Origin: Nitrobacter sp039808345
Lineage (GTDB): Bacteria > Pseudomonadota > Alphaproteobacteria > Rhizobiales > Xanthobacteraceae
NCBI RefSeq assembly: GCF_047824785.1
Contig: NZ_CP181167.1
Span: 2,418,001 to 2,482,000, forward strand
DNA: 64,000 nt
Reading direction: 5' to 3'
Part shown: one piece after another, positions 51,539 to 61,300 of the stretch
Layout: every line of letters begins with the position of its first letter
Position numbering within the stretch: the stretch's first letter is position 1
Translations under genes and position numbers: made by a program
The notes under the pieces: generated by a model
Seen by the model: the letters and a program-made list of their open reading frames with translations, nothing else
The model's database searches: none
Told to the model about the DNA's origin: nothing

Positions 51539-52569
51539 CTGCCCAGCGTTATGGTGACCAACGCCGCACGTTCGCCGAAGCCATGGACGCGTGGGGCAGG
51601 TTCATGGTGGATCAGATCAGCGTAAGGGCCCTCGACCGCTACCTGACATCTCTTGGCGTTCTGCAGCCTCACTTGGATGGGCTGTACATCGACGAAATCG
51701 ACAAGGCTATGATCGGCGCAATCGTGGCCAGCCGCCGGGACGTGCCGGCGGTGCCGAAAGGGCGAAAGCGGGCCGTTACCGCATCCGTCGCAACCATCAA
51801 GCGCGACCTGACAGCGCTTTCGAGTGTGCTGGGCTATTGCGTTGACGAAGGTTGGCTTGAAATCAACCCTGTAACCGCATGGTTAAAGCCGGGCGGCAGG
51901 AGAAAGTCTCGCCTCCAAGAGCGCCGCGATCCTATCATCCTTCCTGAACCGGCTCATATTCAAATGGTGATCGATCGCGCGCCGGGGCTATTCGCCAGCA
52001 TGATCGAGGCGGCGCTAAAGACAGGAGCTAGGCTAGACGAGCTGGCGAAGGGTGTCCGGGGGCATTTTAATCCCGACCGGAAGCAACTCACTGTCATTGG
52101 AAAGCGGAATAAACTGCGGGTGATCGATTTGGTCGACAATGGAGAAGACTTCGGTCTCGACGTTTTTTCGAGATTGCCGGTCAGTCTTGAGACTAAGGCC
52201 CTGTTCTGGCACCGCCCGATTCCGGGACGCCGTGCCAAGCTAGGGCAGCGGCCGGCAAAGCCGTATCGGCAGGCGTCATCCAATTTCGGGAGGGTCGTCG
52301 ATGCCGTCGCCAAGCAGGCCCAAAAACAGGAACAGGATTTTAGGCCGTTTACCTTCCACCACCTACGGCACGTCCATGCCGTTAATTGGCTCAAAAGTGG
52401 CCGATCTATCTATGTTTTACAGCAGCGTCTCGGCCACACGAGCATCAAAACAACCGAGATGTACCTCGCCTATTTGACGCCGGAGGAAAAGCAAATCGCG
52501 ATGCTTGGCGGGAGCACGGAAGGACCAAAATCAGGAACTAGACCTTCGGTTGTGAACCGTTCAAAATGA
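51382..52569 (+). CDS. int: Tyrosine-type prophage integrase
   Basis: 395 residues. The N-terminal arm-binding segment (GCFWRNGTLYGRVQTGGV) and SAM-like core (TFAEAMDAWGRFMVDQ) precede the catalytic domain: Arg in KTGARLDELAKG, HxxR in FTFHHLRHVHAVNW, and LGHTSIKTTEMYLAY with the second His and nucleophile Tyr. It would integrate at tRNA-Thr. Its stop lies 55 bp from attR, and it points towards it. Confidence 0.93.
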   Translation: MPKRKAPKGCFWRNGTLYGRVQTGGVDVKWSLRTDDPAIARSRRKAERARAVAAQRYGDQRRTFAEAMDAWGRFMVDQISVRALDRYLTSLGVLQPHLDGLYIDEIDKAMIGAIVASRRDVPAVPKGRKRAVTASVATIKRDLTALSSVLGYCVDEGWLEINPVTAWLKPGGRRKSRLQERRDPIILPEPAHIQMVIDRAPGLFASMIEAALKTGARLDELAKGVRGHFNPDRKQLTVIGKRNKLRVIDLVDNGEDFGLDVFSRLPVSLETKALFWHRPIPGRRAKLGQRPAKPYRQASSNFGRVVDAVAKQAQKQEQDFRPFTFHHLRHVHAVNWLKSGRSIYVLQQRLGHTSIKTTEMYLAYLTPEEKQIAMLGGSTEGPKSGTRPSVVNRSK

Positions 52570-52623
52570 AAGAAAGCGCTATGGGACAGGGACAAACTCA
52601 ACCATCAATAAAGCACGAGGACG

Positions 52624-52671
52624 GGTTTTGTAAACCGAAGGTCGGGAGTTCGATCCTCTCCGCCGGCACCA
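52624..52671 (+). other. Prophage attachment site attR
   Basis: 48-bp exact copy of the tRNA-Thr 3' end (27223-27270), with GGTTTTGTAAACC at one end and GCCGGCACCA at the other. Lies 55 bp downstream of int. It is not a functional tRNA, as the 5' half is missing. Confidence 0.92.
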
Positions 52672-53278
52672 TTTCCCAGTCTCGCGACGTTTGCATGCGT
52701 GCGATCAGAGGGACATCACCTCCGGCACACGGGTCGTGAATCCAGAGCTTCCTTCCCGATGCACCCGGCCAAGATGGTGGATGATGGCGTGAGCGACGCG
52801 CCAGGTTGTTGCCGTCGCCGATATGTAGGCTCGCCAACGCCGCACATAGATGGCGGCCTCGACCGAAACGGCGAATGTCGTGCCGCGGATTTACTTATTG
52901 AGATCGACTCTCGTCCGGAAGCGAATCTCACAACGGTCGTCCCGCTGAGCGGTCGTCCCGCTGGATGTAACGCCCCACCAGCAACTGGATGCAGCGCCTT
53001 CCTGCGAGAAGGATAATGACGACGCATGGGGTTGGAGTCTGTTTCAACTGCGTCGAATCCGATTCAACCGCGTTGAATCAGACTCGTCGCTTGTCTTTCT
53101 GTTTGAGCATGATCTTATCCGAAAACCGGTTTCCACTTTGCGCGGGCGCGGCCCTTCGGGCCGGGATCATGCTCCAAAACCGGAAACCGCCTGCCTTCCC
53201 CGCAGCCGGGGCAGCGCAACTCCATCCTGCCCTTTACTCATGCGCGAACAGTGCGCCGTGGCTGTGGCCGGAGGCGGC
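52672..53278. repeat. Intergenic region with inverted GAGCATGATC repeat
   Basis: No gene is supported between attR and the SulP stop. At about 53038-53180 lies a repeat whose sequence (GAGTCTGTTTCAACTGCGTC ... TTGAGCATGATC ... GGGATCATGCTCC) is the reverse complement of the copy at 26856-26970. Thus related repeats flank the prophage in opposite orientation. Confidence 0.65.
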
Positions 53279-55021
53279 TCACGCCGCCGCCACCTCCTCC
53301 TCTTCATCCGCGCCGCGACGTCTGCCATGCGACGTCCTGCTATGCGCAGCCCCGACGGCTTCGGTCAGATCGTTGCGGAATCTCACGTGAGGCGGCTTTA
53401 TGCCATGAACCAGCAACGTACGTCGGATCGCGGGACGTGCCCCGACAATGTAGACGGGCGCTTTCCGGCCATGGGCCTTGTGCATGAAACCCTCAATTGT
53501 CGCGGCTCCGGAAGAGTCGATCATCGACACTTCCGAGAAATCGATGACATACGCCCTCGCATGCTTGTCGAGACGGTCGAGTTCCTCGCCGACATTGGCG
53601 GCGGCCCCGAAAAAGAACGCCCCGGAAATCCGGTGGACGGCCACGGCGGGATCAGCGTCGAGATCGGCATCATACGGATTACGGCCGCTACCATTGACGC
53701 TGTCCAGCTTGTTCTCATCGACCAGCGAACGCGCATTCTCGACTTTCACCGACTGCGCCATGCGATGCAGGAACAGGAGCGCGCCGATCCCGAAGCCGAC
53801 AAGAATGCCCTCGATGAGGTCGCGGAAGATCACCAGCAGGAACGTCGTCATCAATATCACCGCGTCGCTGCGCGAAGCGCGCATAAGCATCGCGAATGCG
53901 TGCCTTTCCGCCATGTTCCACGCCACCACGGCCAGCACCGCTCCGAGCGCGGCCAGCGGGATGAACGCGGCCAGTGGTGCGGCGATGAGCATGAACAGCA
54001 GCAAAAACACCGCATGCAGCATGCCCGAGATCGGGCCGTGTGCGCCGGAACGCACGTTCGTCGCTGTGCGGGCGATGGTGCCGGTTACACAGAAGCCGCC
54101 AAAGAGCGGCGCGGCGATATTGGCGAAACCCTGCGCCATGAGCTCGCAGTTGGAACGGTGTCTGTGCCCGCTCATGGAGTCGGCGACCACCGCCGATAAC
54201 AGGCTCTCGATCGACCCCAGCAGCGCGAAGGACAGAGCCGCGGGCAGCACCTCCGTGATCTTTTCCAGCGAGATTGCGGGGAGCGCGGGTGTCGGCAACG
54301 TCTGGGGAATACCACCGAAACGAGTGCCGATCGTCTCGACCGGCAGACCGAGCGCCCAGACCACAACCGAGGCAATACCAACCGCAATCAGCATCGCGGG
54401 CCAGTAGGGACGGAAGCGGCGTATCGCGACGATCACCGCGATCGACAGCAGGGAGACCCCCACCGCCGTCGTGCTGATGGTCGGCAGCGCCTCACCAATG
54501 GCCATCAGCTTGGGAATCAATTCCCCTGGCTCTTTTTGCGCAAGGGTGAGACCCAGCAATTCGGTGAGCTGGCTGGCAAAGATGATCACGGAGATGCCCG
54601 CCGTGAATCCGATCGTCACCGGAAACGGAATATACTTGATGAAGGTCCCGAACCTGAGCAGTCCAATCGTGAGTTGGATGAGGCCCGAAAGAAGGGTGGC
54701 AAGGATCAGCCCTTCCACCCCGTGAAGCGCGACGGTCACGGACACAAGGACGATAAATGCGCCCGCGGGTCCGCCGATTTGGTACCGGCTGCCGCTAAGA
54801 AGCGAGACGACGAACCCGCCGACGACCGCGGTGTACAGGCCGCGGTCCGGGCTCACTCCGGAAGCAATGGCGATAGCCATGGAGAGCGGCACCGCCACGA
54901 TGGCGACGGTCAGCCCGGCGAGAACGTCGGCGCGGAAATTCTTGAACCCATAACCTTCTCGAAGCACTGTAATGAGTTTTGGGGTGAATTGTTCAACAAA
55001 GGTCGGTTCAACCGGAGCCAT
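53279..55021 (-). CDS. SulP-family anion transporter with STAS domain
   Basis: 580 residues. The membrane part (about residues 25-415) has SulP features: RADVLAGLTVAIVAVPLSMA, SRYQIGGPAGAFIVLVSVTV and GGFCVTGTIARTATNVRSGA. A C-terminal STAS domain (HRISGAFFFGAAANVGEELD, YVIDFSEVSMIDSSGAATIE) completes it. Family members carry sulfate, bicarbonate (BicA) or other anions, and the sequence alone does not say which. A nearby dabA start raises bicarbonate as an option. The start is well placed after a run of A/T-poor leader; monocistronic. Confidence 0.9.
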   Translation of the reverse strand: MAPVEPTFVEQFTPKLITVLREGYGFKNFRADVLAGLTVAIVAVPLSMAIAIASGVSPDRGLYTAVVGGFVVSLLSGSRYQIGGPAGAFIVLVSVTVALHGVEGLILATLLSGLIQLTIGLLRFGTFIKYIPFPVTIGFTAGISVIIFASQLTELLGLTLAQKEPGELIPKLMAIGEALPTISTTAVGVSLLSIAVIVAIRRFRPYWPAMLIAVGIASVVVWALGLPVETIGTRFGGIPQTLPTPALPAISLEKITEVLPAALSFALLGSIESLLSAVVADSMSGHRHRSNCELMAQGFANIAAPLFGGFCVTGTIARTATNVRSGAHGPISGMLHAVFLLLFMLIAAPLAAFIPLAALGAVLAVVAWNMAERHAFAMLMRASRSDAVILMTTFLLVIFRDLIEGILVGFGIGALLFLHRMAQSVKVENARSLVDENKLDSVNGSGRNPYDADLDADPAVAVHRISGAFFFGAAANVGEELDRLDKHARAYVIDFSEVSMIDSSGAATIEGFMHKAHGRKAPVYIVGARPAIRRTLLVHGIKPPHVRFRNDLTEAVGAAHSRTSHGRRRGADEEEEVAAA

Positions 55022-55556
55022 ACGTATCCCTTCTTATGCCGTTGAACGGCGGGATCATCGGCCGGGGCCGGTTAGGTCGCCGTCGCGCTGCGAAACCCCG
55101 GACATCCTCGGCCAATTGCTTCTGGTCGATGCCGAACAAGGCGCGTACAGCACGCATTTGCGCGGAGGTGATCAAGGCTCGCCGTCTCCTAATGTATCCT
55201 ACTTTACATTCGTGATATCAAGTAGGGCAAATAATCGCAGCTTACCGGCGAAGGGTCGGCCTCCCTCGCCGGCCCCTTTTCCGCGCACACCAACGGCGGC
55301 GTTTGCCACCGGGTCTTCCTCCTGAAAATCCGAAGGAAAATAATGGATCGCGCCATCGCCACGAAGCCGCCGGCCGGCACGAATGGGTGGTCGTCATGGC
55401 GTCGACGTTACCGGGCTCATGGCCCGACAAGACCGAAGCGCGTGCCCCGGTGTTCCCCGGCCAAATGCATTCCGCCCTCCCCGCTCAGACCGAGAAGCGC
55501 GCGGTGAAAGGTGATGAACGTGCCGGATCGAAATGCCCTGTCCGCTAGCGATCGTC
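55022..55556. other. Gene-free stretch upstream of SulP
   Basis: 535 bases between divergent SulP and the stop of the DUF1428 gene. It must hold the SulP promoter on the minus strand, but I see no clear signals. No gene or RNA found. Confidence 0.45.
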
Positions 55557-56279
55557 TCAGGCATCCGCCTCGTTGATAACCTTGAAGCCGCCGAAGATCA
55601 TCCGCTTGCCGTCAAAAGGCATCGGGTTGTCCTTCATATGGGTCTGCATCTCGGCGAAGATTTTCTCCTGGCCGGCGTCGCGGGTCGCCCGGTCGGGCCA
55701 TTCGATCCAGGAGAAGAAGACCGTCTCGCCTTCCGTCGCCTTCACGGCACGATAAAAGTCGGTGACCTTGCCTTTCGGCACGTCCACGGCCCAGCCTTCC
55801 ACCACACGCAACGCGCCCTCGCGCAGGAAGAGCGGAGCAGTTTCCGCAGCATGGCCTATGAATTTTTCCTTGTTGGCGGTTGGCACAGCCCCGACGAAAC
55901 CCTCCACATATCCGGCCTTGCCGCCGTCACCCTGGTCAACGACCGGCTCGAAGCCACCGAAGATCATTCGCTTGCCATCAAAGGGCATCTCGCCGATCTC
56001 GGCCATGCTCGGGTCGTTCATCATCTTTTCCGAAGCGGCGTCGCGCGTCGCCCGGTCGGCATATTCGATCCAGCCGAAGCCTATCGTCTCGTCGTCCCTC
56101 GCTTCAACGGCGCGGTAGAAGTCGGTTGTCACGCCTTTCGGCACATCGTCCCCCCAGGCGTCCACGATCCGGCTGGCGCCGAATCTCTGGAAGATACGCA
56201 CCGCCTGTCTCGCATGGTCGAGAAAGCTTTCGCGATTGGCGGTGGGGATCGCGGTCACAAATCCTTCAATGAAGGCCAT
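55557..56279 (-). CDS. Tandem DUF1428 protein
   Basis: 240 residues made of two similar halves. Residues 1-117 begin FIEGFVTAIPTANRESFLDH and end MPFDGKRMIFGGFEPV; residues 124-240 begin YVEGFVGAVPTANKEKFIGH and end MPFDGKRMIFGGFKVI. DUF1428 proteins are usually one such unit of about 117 residues with a ferredoxin-like (dimeric alpha-beta barrel) fold, so this one fuses what is normally a dimer. The activity is not known. It stands alone between oppositely oriented genes. Confidence 0.85.
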   Translation of the reverse strand: MAFIEGFVTAIPTANRESFLDHARQAVRIFQRFGASRIVDAWGDDVPKGVTTDFYRAVEARDDETIGFGWIEYADRATRDAASEKMMNDPSMAEIGEMPFDGKRMIFGGFEPVVDQGDGGKAGYVEGFVGAVPTANKEKFIGHAAETAPLFLREGALRVVEGWAVDVPKGKVTDFYRAVKATEGETVFFSWIEWPDRATRDAGQEKIFAEMQTHMKDNPMPFDGKRMIFGGFKVINEADA

Positions 56280-56576
56280 GGAGAATCTCCTGGAGAGCTG
56301 TCGCGCAAGGAACGCCCGGAACGGCGGGTTGGTTCATCGTTTTCGCGGCGTTCTTCCGGAACAGCGCCAGCCGTCCCTCAATCGCCATCGCCTCCCCGTC
56401 CACCATAACCGGCCCGGTAATATAGTTGATATCAACGTAACTCCGCTATGTCCAGCGGAGCGCGCCAGAAACCACGAAGCCGCTTTCAACGGCCTGTGCC
56501 GACGCATTCCGACGACAGGGCGGCAACGGAACGCCGGGCGATGGCGGGCGTTGAACCTCGAAAGAGGAACCCCGGC
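56280..56576. other. Divergent promoter region
   Basis: Contains a perfect TTGATATCAA palindrome near 56427, upstream of the sugar dehydrogenase. It could be an operator but is unassigned. An in-frame open extension from 56448 to the dehydrogenase start is considered non-coding. Confidence 0.4.
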
Positions 56577-57947
56577 GTGAAGAAACTGCTTATCGCTTTG
56601 CTCGCCATCGTTTTCGCTGCCGTCATTGGGGGAGCGGGCGTGATCCTGTTGTCAAAGGAAAAGGCAACCGTTGCGCTCGAAGACCAATATGGTTCTGATC
56701 CGAAGCTTCCTCCGCCGAACCCGCGCATTCTGCCGACCGTGAATCAGGCCAGGGCCGAGCCGTGGAAGCAAGGCGAAATGCCGACCGCCGCTCACGGCTA
56801 TGCCGTGTCCCTGTTCGCCGACGGACTTGATCATCCGCGCTGGCTGCATGTGCTGCCGAACGGTGACGTGCTTGTCGCGGAAAGCAACAAGCCGCCCCAG
56901 GATGAAAGCAGCATGGGCGTCCGCCGCTGGGTGGCGAAGATCGTCATGAACAGCGCGGGCGCCAGCACGCCGAGCGCGAATCGCATCTCCATCCTGCGCG
57001 ACGCGGACGGCGACGGAGTAGCGGAGTTAAGGCAGCCCTTCATCACCGGACTGTTCTCACCTTTCGGCATGGCGCTGCTCGATGGCAGGCTTTATGTCGC
57101 CAACGCCAACGGCATCGTTGCTTTTCCCTATCAGGAGGGCGCAACGGAAATCATCGCAAATCCGGAAACAGTTACCGATCTGCCCGCTGGCCTGAACCAC
57201 CATTGGACGAAGGATGTCATCGCATCCCGCGACGGCACGAAGCTCTACGCCACCGTCGGCTCCAACAGCAATGTCGGCGAGAACGGCATGGAGGCCGAGG
57301 AAGGCCGCGCGGCCGTCTATGAAATCGACCTGACCACAAAGCAGAAGCGCCTGTTTGCCACGGGACTGCGCAATCCCAACGGCCTCTCCTGGCAACCCGA
57401 CACGGGCGAACTGTGGGTCGCGGTCAACGAACGCGACGAGATCGGCAGCGATCTCGTGCCGGACTACATGACCTCCGTGAAGGACGGTGCATTCTATGGC
57501 TGGCCATACAGCTATTTCGGACAGAACCTCGACAATCGCATAGATCCGCCGCGACCTGACCTCGTCGCAAAGGCCATCAAGCCGGACTATGCACTCGGCT
57601 CTCATACGGCCTCGCTCGGTCTTATTTTCAATAGCGGGAGCCTGTTCGGGCCTGACATGAAGAACGGCGCGTTCATCGGACAGCATGGATCATGGAACCG
57701 TGTGCCGCGCAGCGGTTACAAGGTGATCTTCGTGCCGTTCAGCAACGGCAGGCCGGCCGGACCTCCGCGGGATATCCTGACCGGATTCCTGCGTCCTGAT
57801 GAGAGCGCGGCAGGACGCCCGGTAGGCGTTGCTGTCGCCCGCGACGGGGCGCTGCTGGTGGCGGACGATGTCGGCAACAGGATCTGGCGGGTGACACCGA
57901 GCCAATCCGGCCAGACAAACACCGGAAACGCTGGGTCGGAACCATAG
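56577..57947 (+). CDS. PQQ-dependent/sorbosone-type sugar dehydrogenase
   Basis: 456 residues from GTG 56577 (AGAGGAA just upstream); a longer frame reaches 56448. A membrane anchor (LLIALLAIVFAAVIGGAGVI) precedes a six-bladed propeller like soluble glucose or sorbosone dehydrogenase: YAVSLFADGLDHPRWLHVLP, LPAGLNHHWTKDVIASRDGT, FATGLRNPNGLSWQPDTGEL and GAFIGQHGSWNRVPRSGYKV. These correspond to the PQQ and calcium region of the family. It probably oxidises a sugar or aldehyde in the periplasm, if PQQ is available. No pqq genes are in the window. Confidence 0.85.
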   Translation: MKKLLIALLAIVFAAVIGGAGVILLSKEKATVALEDQYGSDPKLPPPNPRILPTVNQARAEPWKQGEMPTAAHGYAVSLFADGLDHPRWLHVLPNGDVLVAESNKPPQDESSMGVRRWVAKIVMNSAGASTPSANRISILRDADGDGVAELRQPFITGLFSPFGMALLDGRLYVANANGIVAFPYQEGATEIIANPETVTDLPAGLNHHWTKDVIASRDGTKLYATVGSNSNVGENGMEAEEGRAAVYEIDLTTKQKRLFATGLRNPNGLSWQPDTGELWVAVNERDEIGSDLVPDYMTSVKDGAFYGWPYSYFGQNLDNRIDPPRPDLVAKAIKPDYALGSHTASLGLIFNSGSLFGPDMKNGAFIGQHGSWNRVPRSGYKVIFVPFSNGRPAGPPRDILTGFLRPDESAAGRPVGVAVARDGALLVADDVGNRIWRVTPSQSGQTNTGNAGSEP

Positions 57948-58386
57948 TGATCGCGTCGCGCAATAGCTGCTGCGAGCCCGGTCACGCGTCAACTCACGAA
58001 GAGATTGCAGCGCCCGTCCTTGCGGACGGGCGCTTATCTTATCCAACCCTGAAAGCTGACGCATGACAGGAGCAAGCACATCTCACTTGCTCAACGATCT
58101 CCTGACCGCGGGAGTATAGCTCTACGTTGGCAACGAGCGCCTCGACTAGCGCGTATTCCGCAAAAGTGGATACCGGTTTTGCGATCAGAATACGCGCAAG
58201 TTTTTGCTTGAGAGCATTTTCTTGCGGCTAACCGGATTCCACTTAGCCGGAAAATGCTCTACAGCCATATCAACTCCGACGGATGAGGCCGGCAGCAGAT
58301 AACTCCGCTGAGTCAATGTGGGCGTTACCCAACCCCATGTGACGGCACTTCAAGCCGTGCGGTCAATCAGGAGGTCGTAACATCGC
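57948..58386. other. Convergent intergenic region with terminator and repeats
   Basis: A 10-bp hairpin GCGCCCGTCC-TTGC-GGACGGGCGC at 58010-58033 would end the dehydrogenase transcript. From about 58145 to 58262 lie two palindromic repeat units (GCGTATTCCGCAAAAGTGGA ... AGAATACGCGC and AGAGCATTTTCTTGC ... GGAAAATGCTCT). No nxrX, nxrB or other gene lies here. Confidence 0.7.
58010..58033 (+). terminator. Hairpin terminator after sugar dehydrogenase
   Basis: GCGCCCGTCC and GGACGGGCGC pair perfectly around TTGC, followed by TTATCTTAT, a broken T-run. It is 63 bp beyond the stop and would terminate the plus-strand transcript. Confidence 0.75.
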
Positions 58387-61300
58387 CTACCATTCGACCT
58401 TCTCCATCTTGCGCACGACGACATGGGTGTCGCGCGTGAAGATGCCGGTCGGCCCCCAGTAATTCCATCCATAGGTGAACTGGGCATAGCCGCCAGCGAG
58501 AAACAGCGGGTTGATGCGAATACGCGTCAGGCTGTTGTGTCCTCCGCCGCGCCACTTCCGCTCCTGGGACTTCGGAATGTACACCGTGCGCTCGACCGCG
58601 TGGTAATACATGCAGGTGCCCGGCTGGATTCGACGGCTGACGTTGGCTCTCGTCACGACCACGCCGTTGTCGTTGTAGACCTCGACCCAATCATTATCCT
58701 CGATACCGACCTTTTCCGCATCCCGGTCATTGATCCACACCGGATCCATGCCGCGAGACAGCATCAGCAGCCGATGGTTGTCTTTATAGGTGGAGTGAAT
58801 GTTCCACTTGCCGTGCGGCGTGATGTAGTTCAGCACCAGCGAGCGGTCATCCACCCGGCTCTTCACAATGTCGCCGGTCTTGCGCGGGTTGAGCCGCGGC
58901 TTGTAGGTCGGGATGTGCTCGCCGAAGTCCAGATACCACTGGTGATCGAGATACAGCGACTGCCGGCCGGTCAGCGTACGCCATGGCACCAGACGTTCGA
59001 CGTTCATGCACCAGGCGGAATATGCGCGACCATCGTTGACCAGACCCGTCCAGCACGGGCTCGTCAGGATCCGCCGCGGTTGACGCGTCAGATCGTAGAA
59101 CGTCGACGACACGCCTCGCGTGGGTTCGGCAATATCGGCAAGCGGCAGACCAACGTGATGTTCCTCGTTGACGAAGCCCTGGTAACTAACCTCGCCATTC
59201 GCAACCGGCGCGCACATCAAAACAACGTTGCACGCGTCGAGAACATCCTCGAGGCTCGGGTAGCGCTTGCCGCCCCACTCCACACACCGCATATGCCTCG
59301 CATCCGGCATCGGCATGATGGGATTTTCCAGCATATGGTCGTACTGCTTCTTGATCGGAATGTTCACCCCGACCGCTGAGATGCCGTCTTCGCGTGCCTT
59401 CGGTCCGAACGAGATGAACTTGTTATACAGGTTCGCGTAATCGCGTTCGACCACCCGCACATGCGGGAAGGACTTGCCCGGCACCAGTTTGCACTCGCCC
59501 TCGGCCCAGTCGAGAATCTCGGGCTGAGCCAGCTCGTCCGGAGTGTCGTGCATCAGCGGCTGAAGCACCACGTCGCGCACCGGCTTGGAGAACGCAAGCG
59601 GAGACAGCTCGCTCACCTTCTTCGCAATCAGCTTGAAGATCTCCCAGTCCGTCTTGGACTCCCACACCGGCGGAACCGCCTGCCCCAGCACGTGCAGGAA
59701 CGAGTGCAGGTCCGTCGTGTTGAGATCGTTCTTCTCGTACCAGAACGCCGTCGGCAGGATGATGTCGGAGTACAGCCCCGTCGTGTTCATGCGGAAGTTG
59801 ATGTCGACAACGAGGTCGTATTTCCCCTGCGGCGCGGTGTCACGATACTTGACCGTCGTCGTTTTGCCCTTGGCGCGCTCCTCGGCGATGACATTGTCAT
59901 GCGCGCCGAGGTAATGACGCAGGAAGAACTCGTGACCCTTGGCGCTGGACTGAATCGCGTTCGCGCGCCAGATGAACCACACGCGCGGCCAGTTCTCCTT
60001 GGCGTCGGGATCATTGATCGCCAGATCCAGTTTTTTGCTTGCGACCTGATCCGCGACGTACGTCTCAATATCCGCGGGCGTCTTCGCACCGGCGCGTTCG
60101 GCGTCAGCCACCACGTCAATCGGGTTACGATGGAAGTTCGGCGTAAACGGCATCCAGCCGCAACGGACCGACTTCGCTTCGAGGTCGATCGCGTGACCCT
60201 TGGCCCATCGCGGGTTCGGAGCCGTCAGGCCATACTCGGTGAACTCCTGCTCGTAGCGCCACTGACAGCTATGGGCATAGTGCCACGTCGACGACTGCAC
60301 GACGCGCGGCGGCTTGTTCCAGTCCAGCGCCATCGCAACCGTGGACCACGGCGCAACGGGCGCCAGCTTTTCCTGGCCGACGTAGTGGTTGATGCCGCCG
60401 CCGTTGACGCCGCAGCAGCCGCACAGGATCAAGGCGACCGTCGCCGACCGGTAGCACAGGTTGTTGTAGTACCAGTGGTTGGCGCTGGCGCCCACGATCA
60501 CCATCGACTTGCCGTTGGTGAGCTCCGCGTTGGTCGCGAACTCACGCGCGAACCTGATCGCGGTCTCGCGGCCGATGCCGGTGTGACGCTCCTGCCATGC
60601 CGGCGTGTAGGGCGCGTCCTCATCGTCATAGCTGGTCGCGAACGAGCCTTCCAGGCCGCGGCTGTGACCGAACTGCGACATCATGATGTCGAAGCCGGTC
60701 GCAACAAGCACCTCGCCCTTGTCGGTCGCGATGCGCTTGACCGGAACGCCGCGCGAAACGACGCTGCCGTTCACGAAGTCGTCGAACCCGACCTGCACCA
60801 CGCCGTCGGACTGATCGATGAAGCTCAGCACCGGATCGATCGGGCTGTTGTCGAGCGTGTCTTCCGCCGACAGATTCCACTTGCCGTGCGTGGAGCCCCA
60901 GCGGTCGCCGACCTGGCCCTTGAACGCGCGCGGCTCGCCGGTGGCAGTGTCGAGCACCAGCATCTTCCACTCGCCGTTCTCGACGTCCTTGTAACGTGCG
61001 ACGCGATTGGATCGCAGCAGCCGGCCCGTCTTGTAGGTGTTGCCGTTGGGCTCCAGCTCGACAAGGAACGGAAGGTCGGTATAGCGCTTCACATAGTCGA
61101 TGAAGTACGGCACCTGACGATCGATGTAGTACTCCTTGAGAATGACGTGGTTGGCCGCCATCCACAGCGCCGTGTCCTGACCCGCCTGGATCGGAATCCA
61201 CTCGTCGCAGTACTTCGCGATCTGGCTGAAGTCCGGCGAGAGAACCACGAACTTGGTGCCCTCGGTGCGCGCTTCCGAGATGAAGTGCACGTCGGGGGTC

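Larger units (their letters stand above)
27223..52671. mobile_element. Defective tRNA-Thr-integrated prophage (about 25.4 kb)
   Basis: Bounded by the 48-bp att repeat. It holds an integrase and excisionase at the right end, a rightward early operon (43.1-52.6 kb), an immunity region near 39.8 kb, and leftward tail and lysis genes (28-39.6 kb). There is no terminase, portal, capsid, head-tail connector or complete tape measure, and no replication initiator. It therefore cannot make particles by itself. Integration and excision functions look intact. Confidence 0.9.

Noticed and set aside
27223..52671. CRISPR array or restriction system inside the prophage
   Set aside because: No regularly spaced direct repeats and no methyltransferase or endonuclease subunits were seen; only a Lar-like protein is related to restriction.
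56427..56436. TTGATATCAA as an FNR site for the dehydrogenase
   Set aside because: An FNR box needs four bases between TTGAT and ATCAA; here the halves abut, so it is only an unassigned palindrome.
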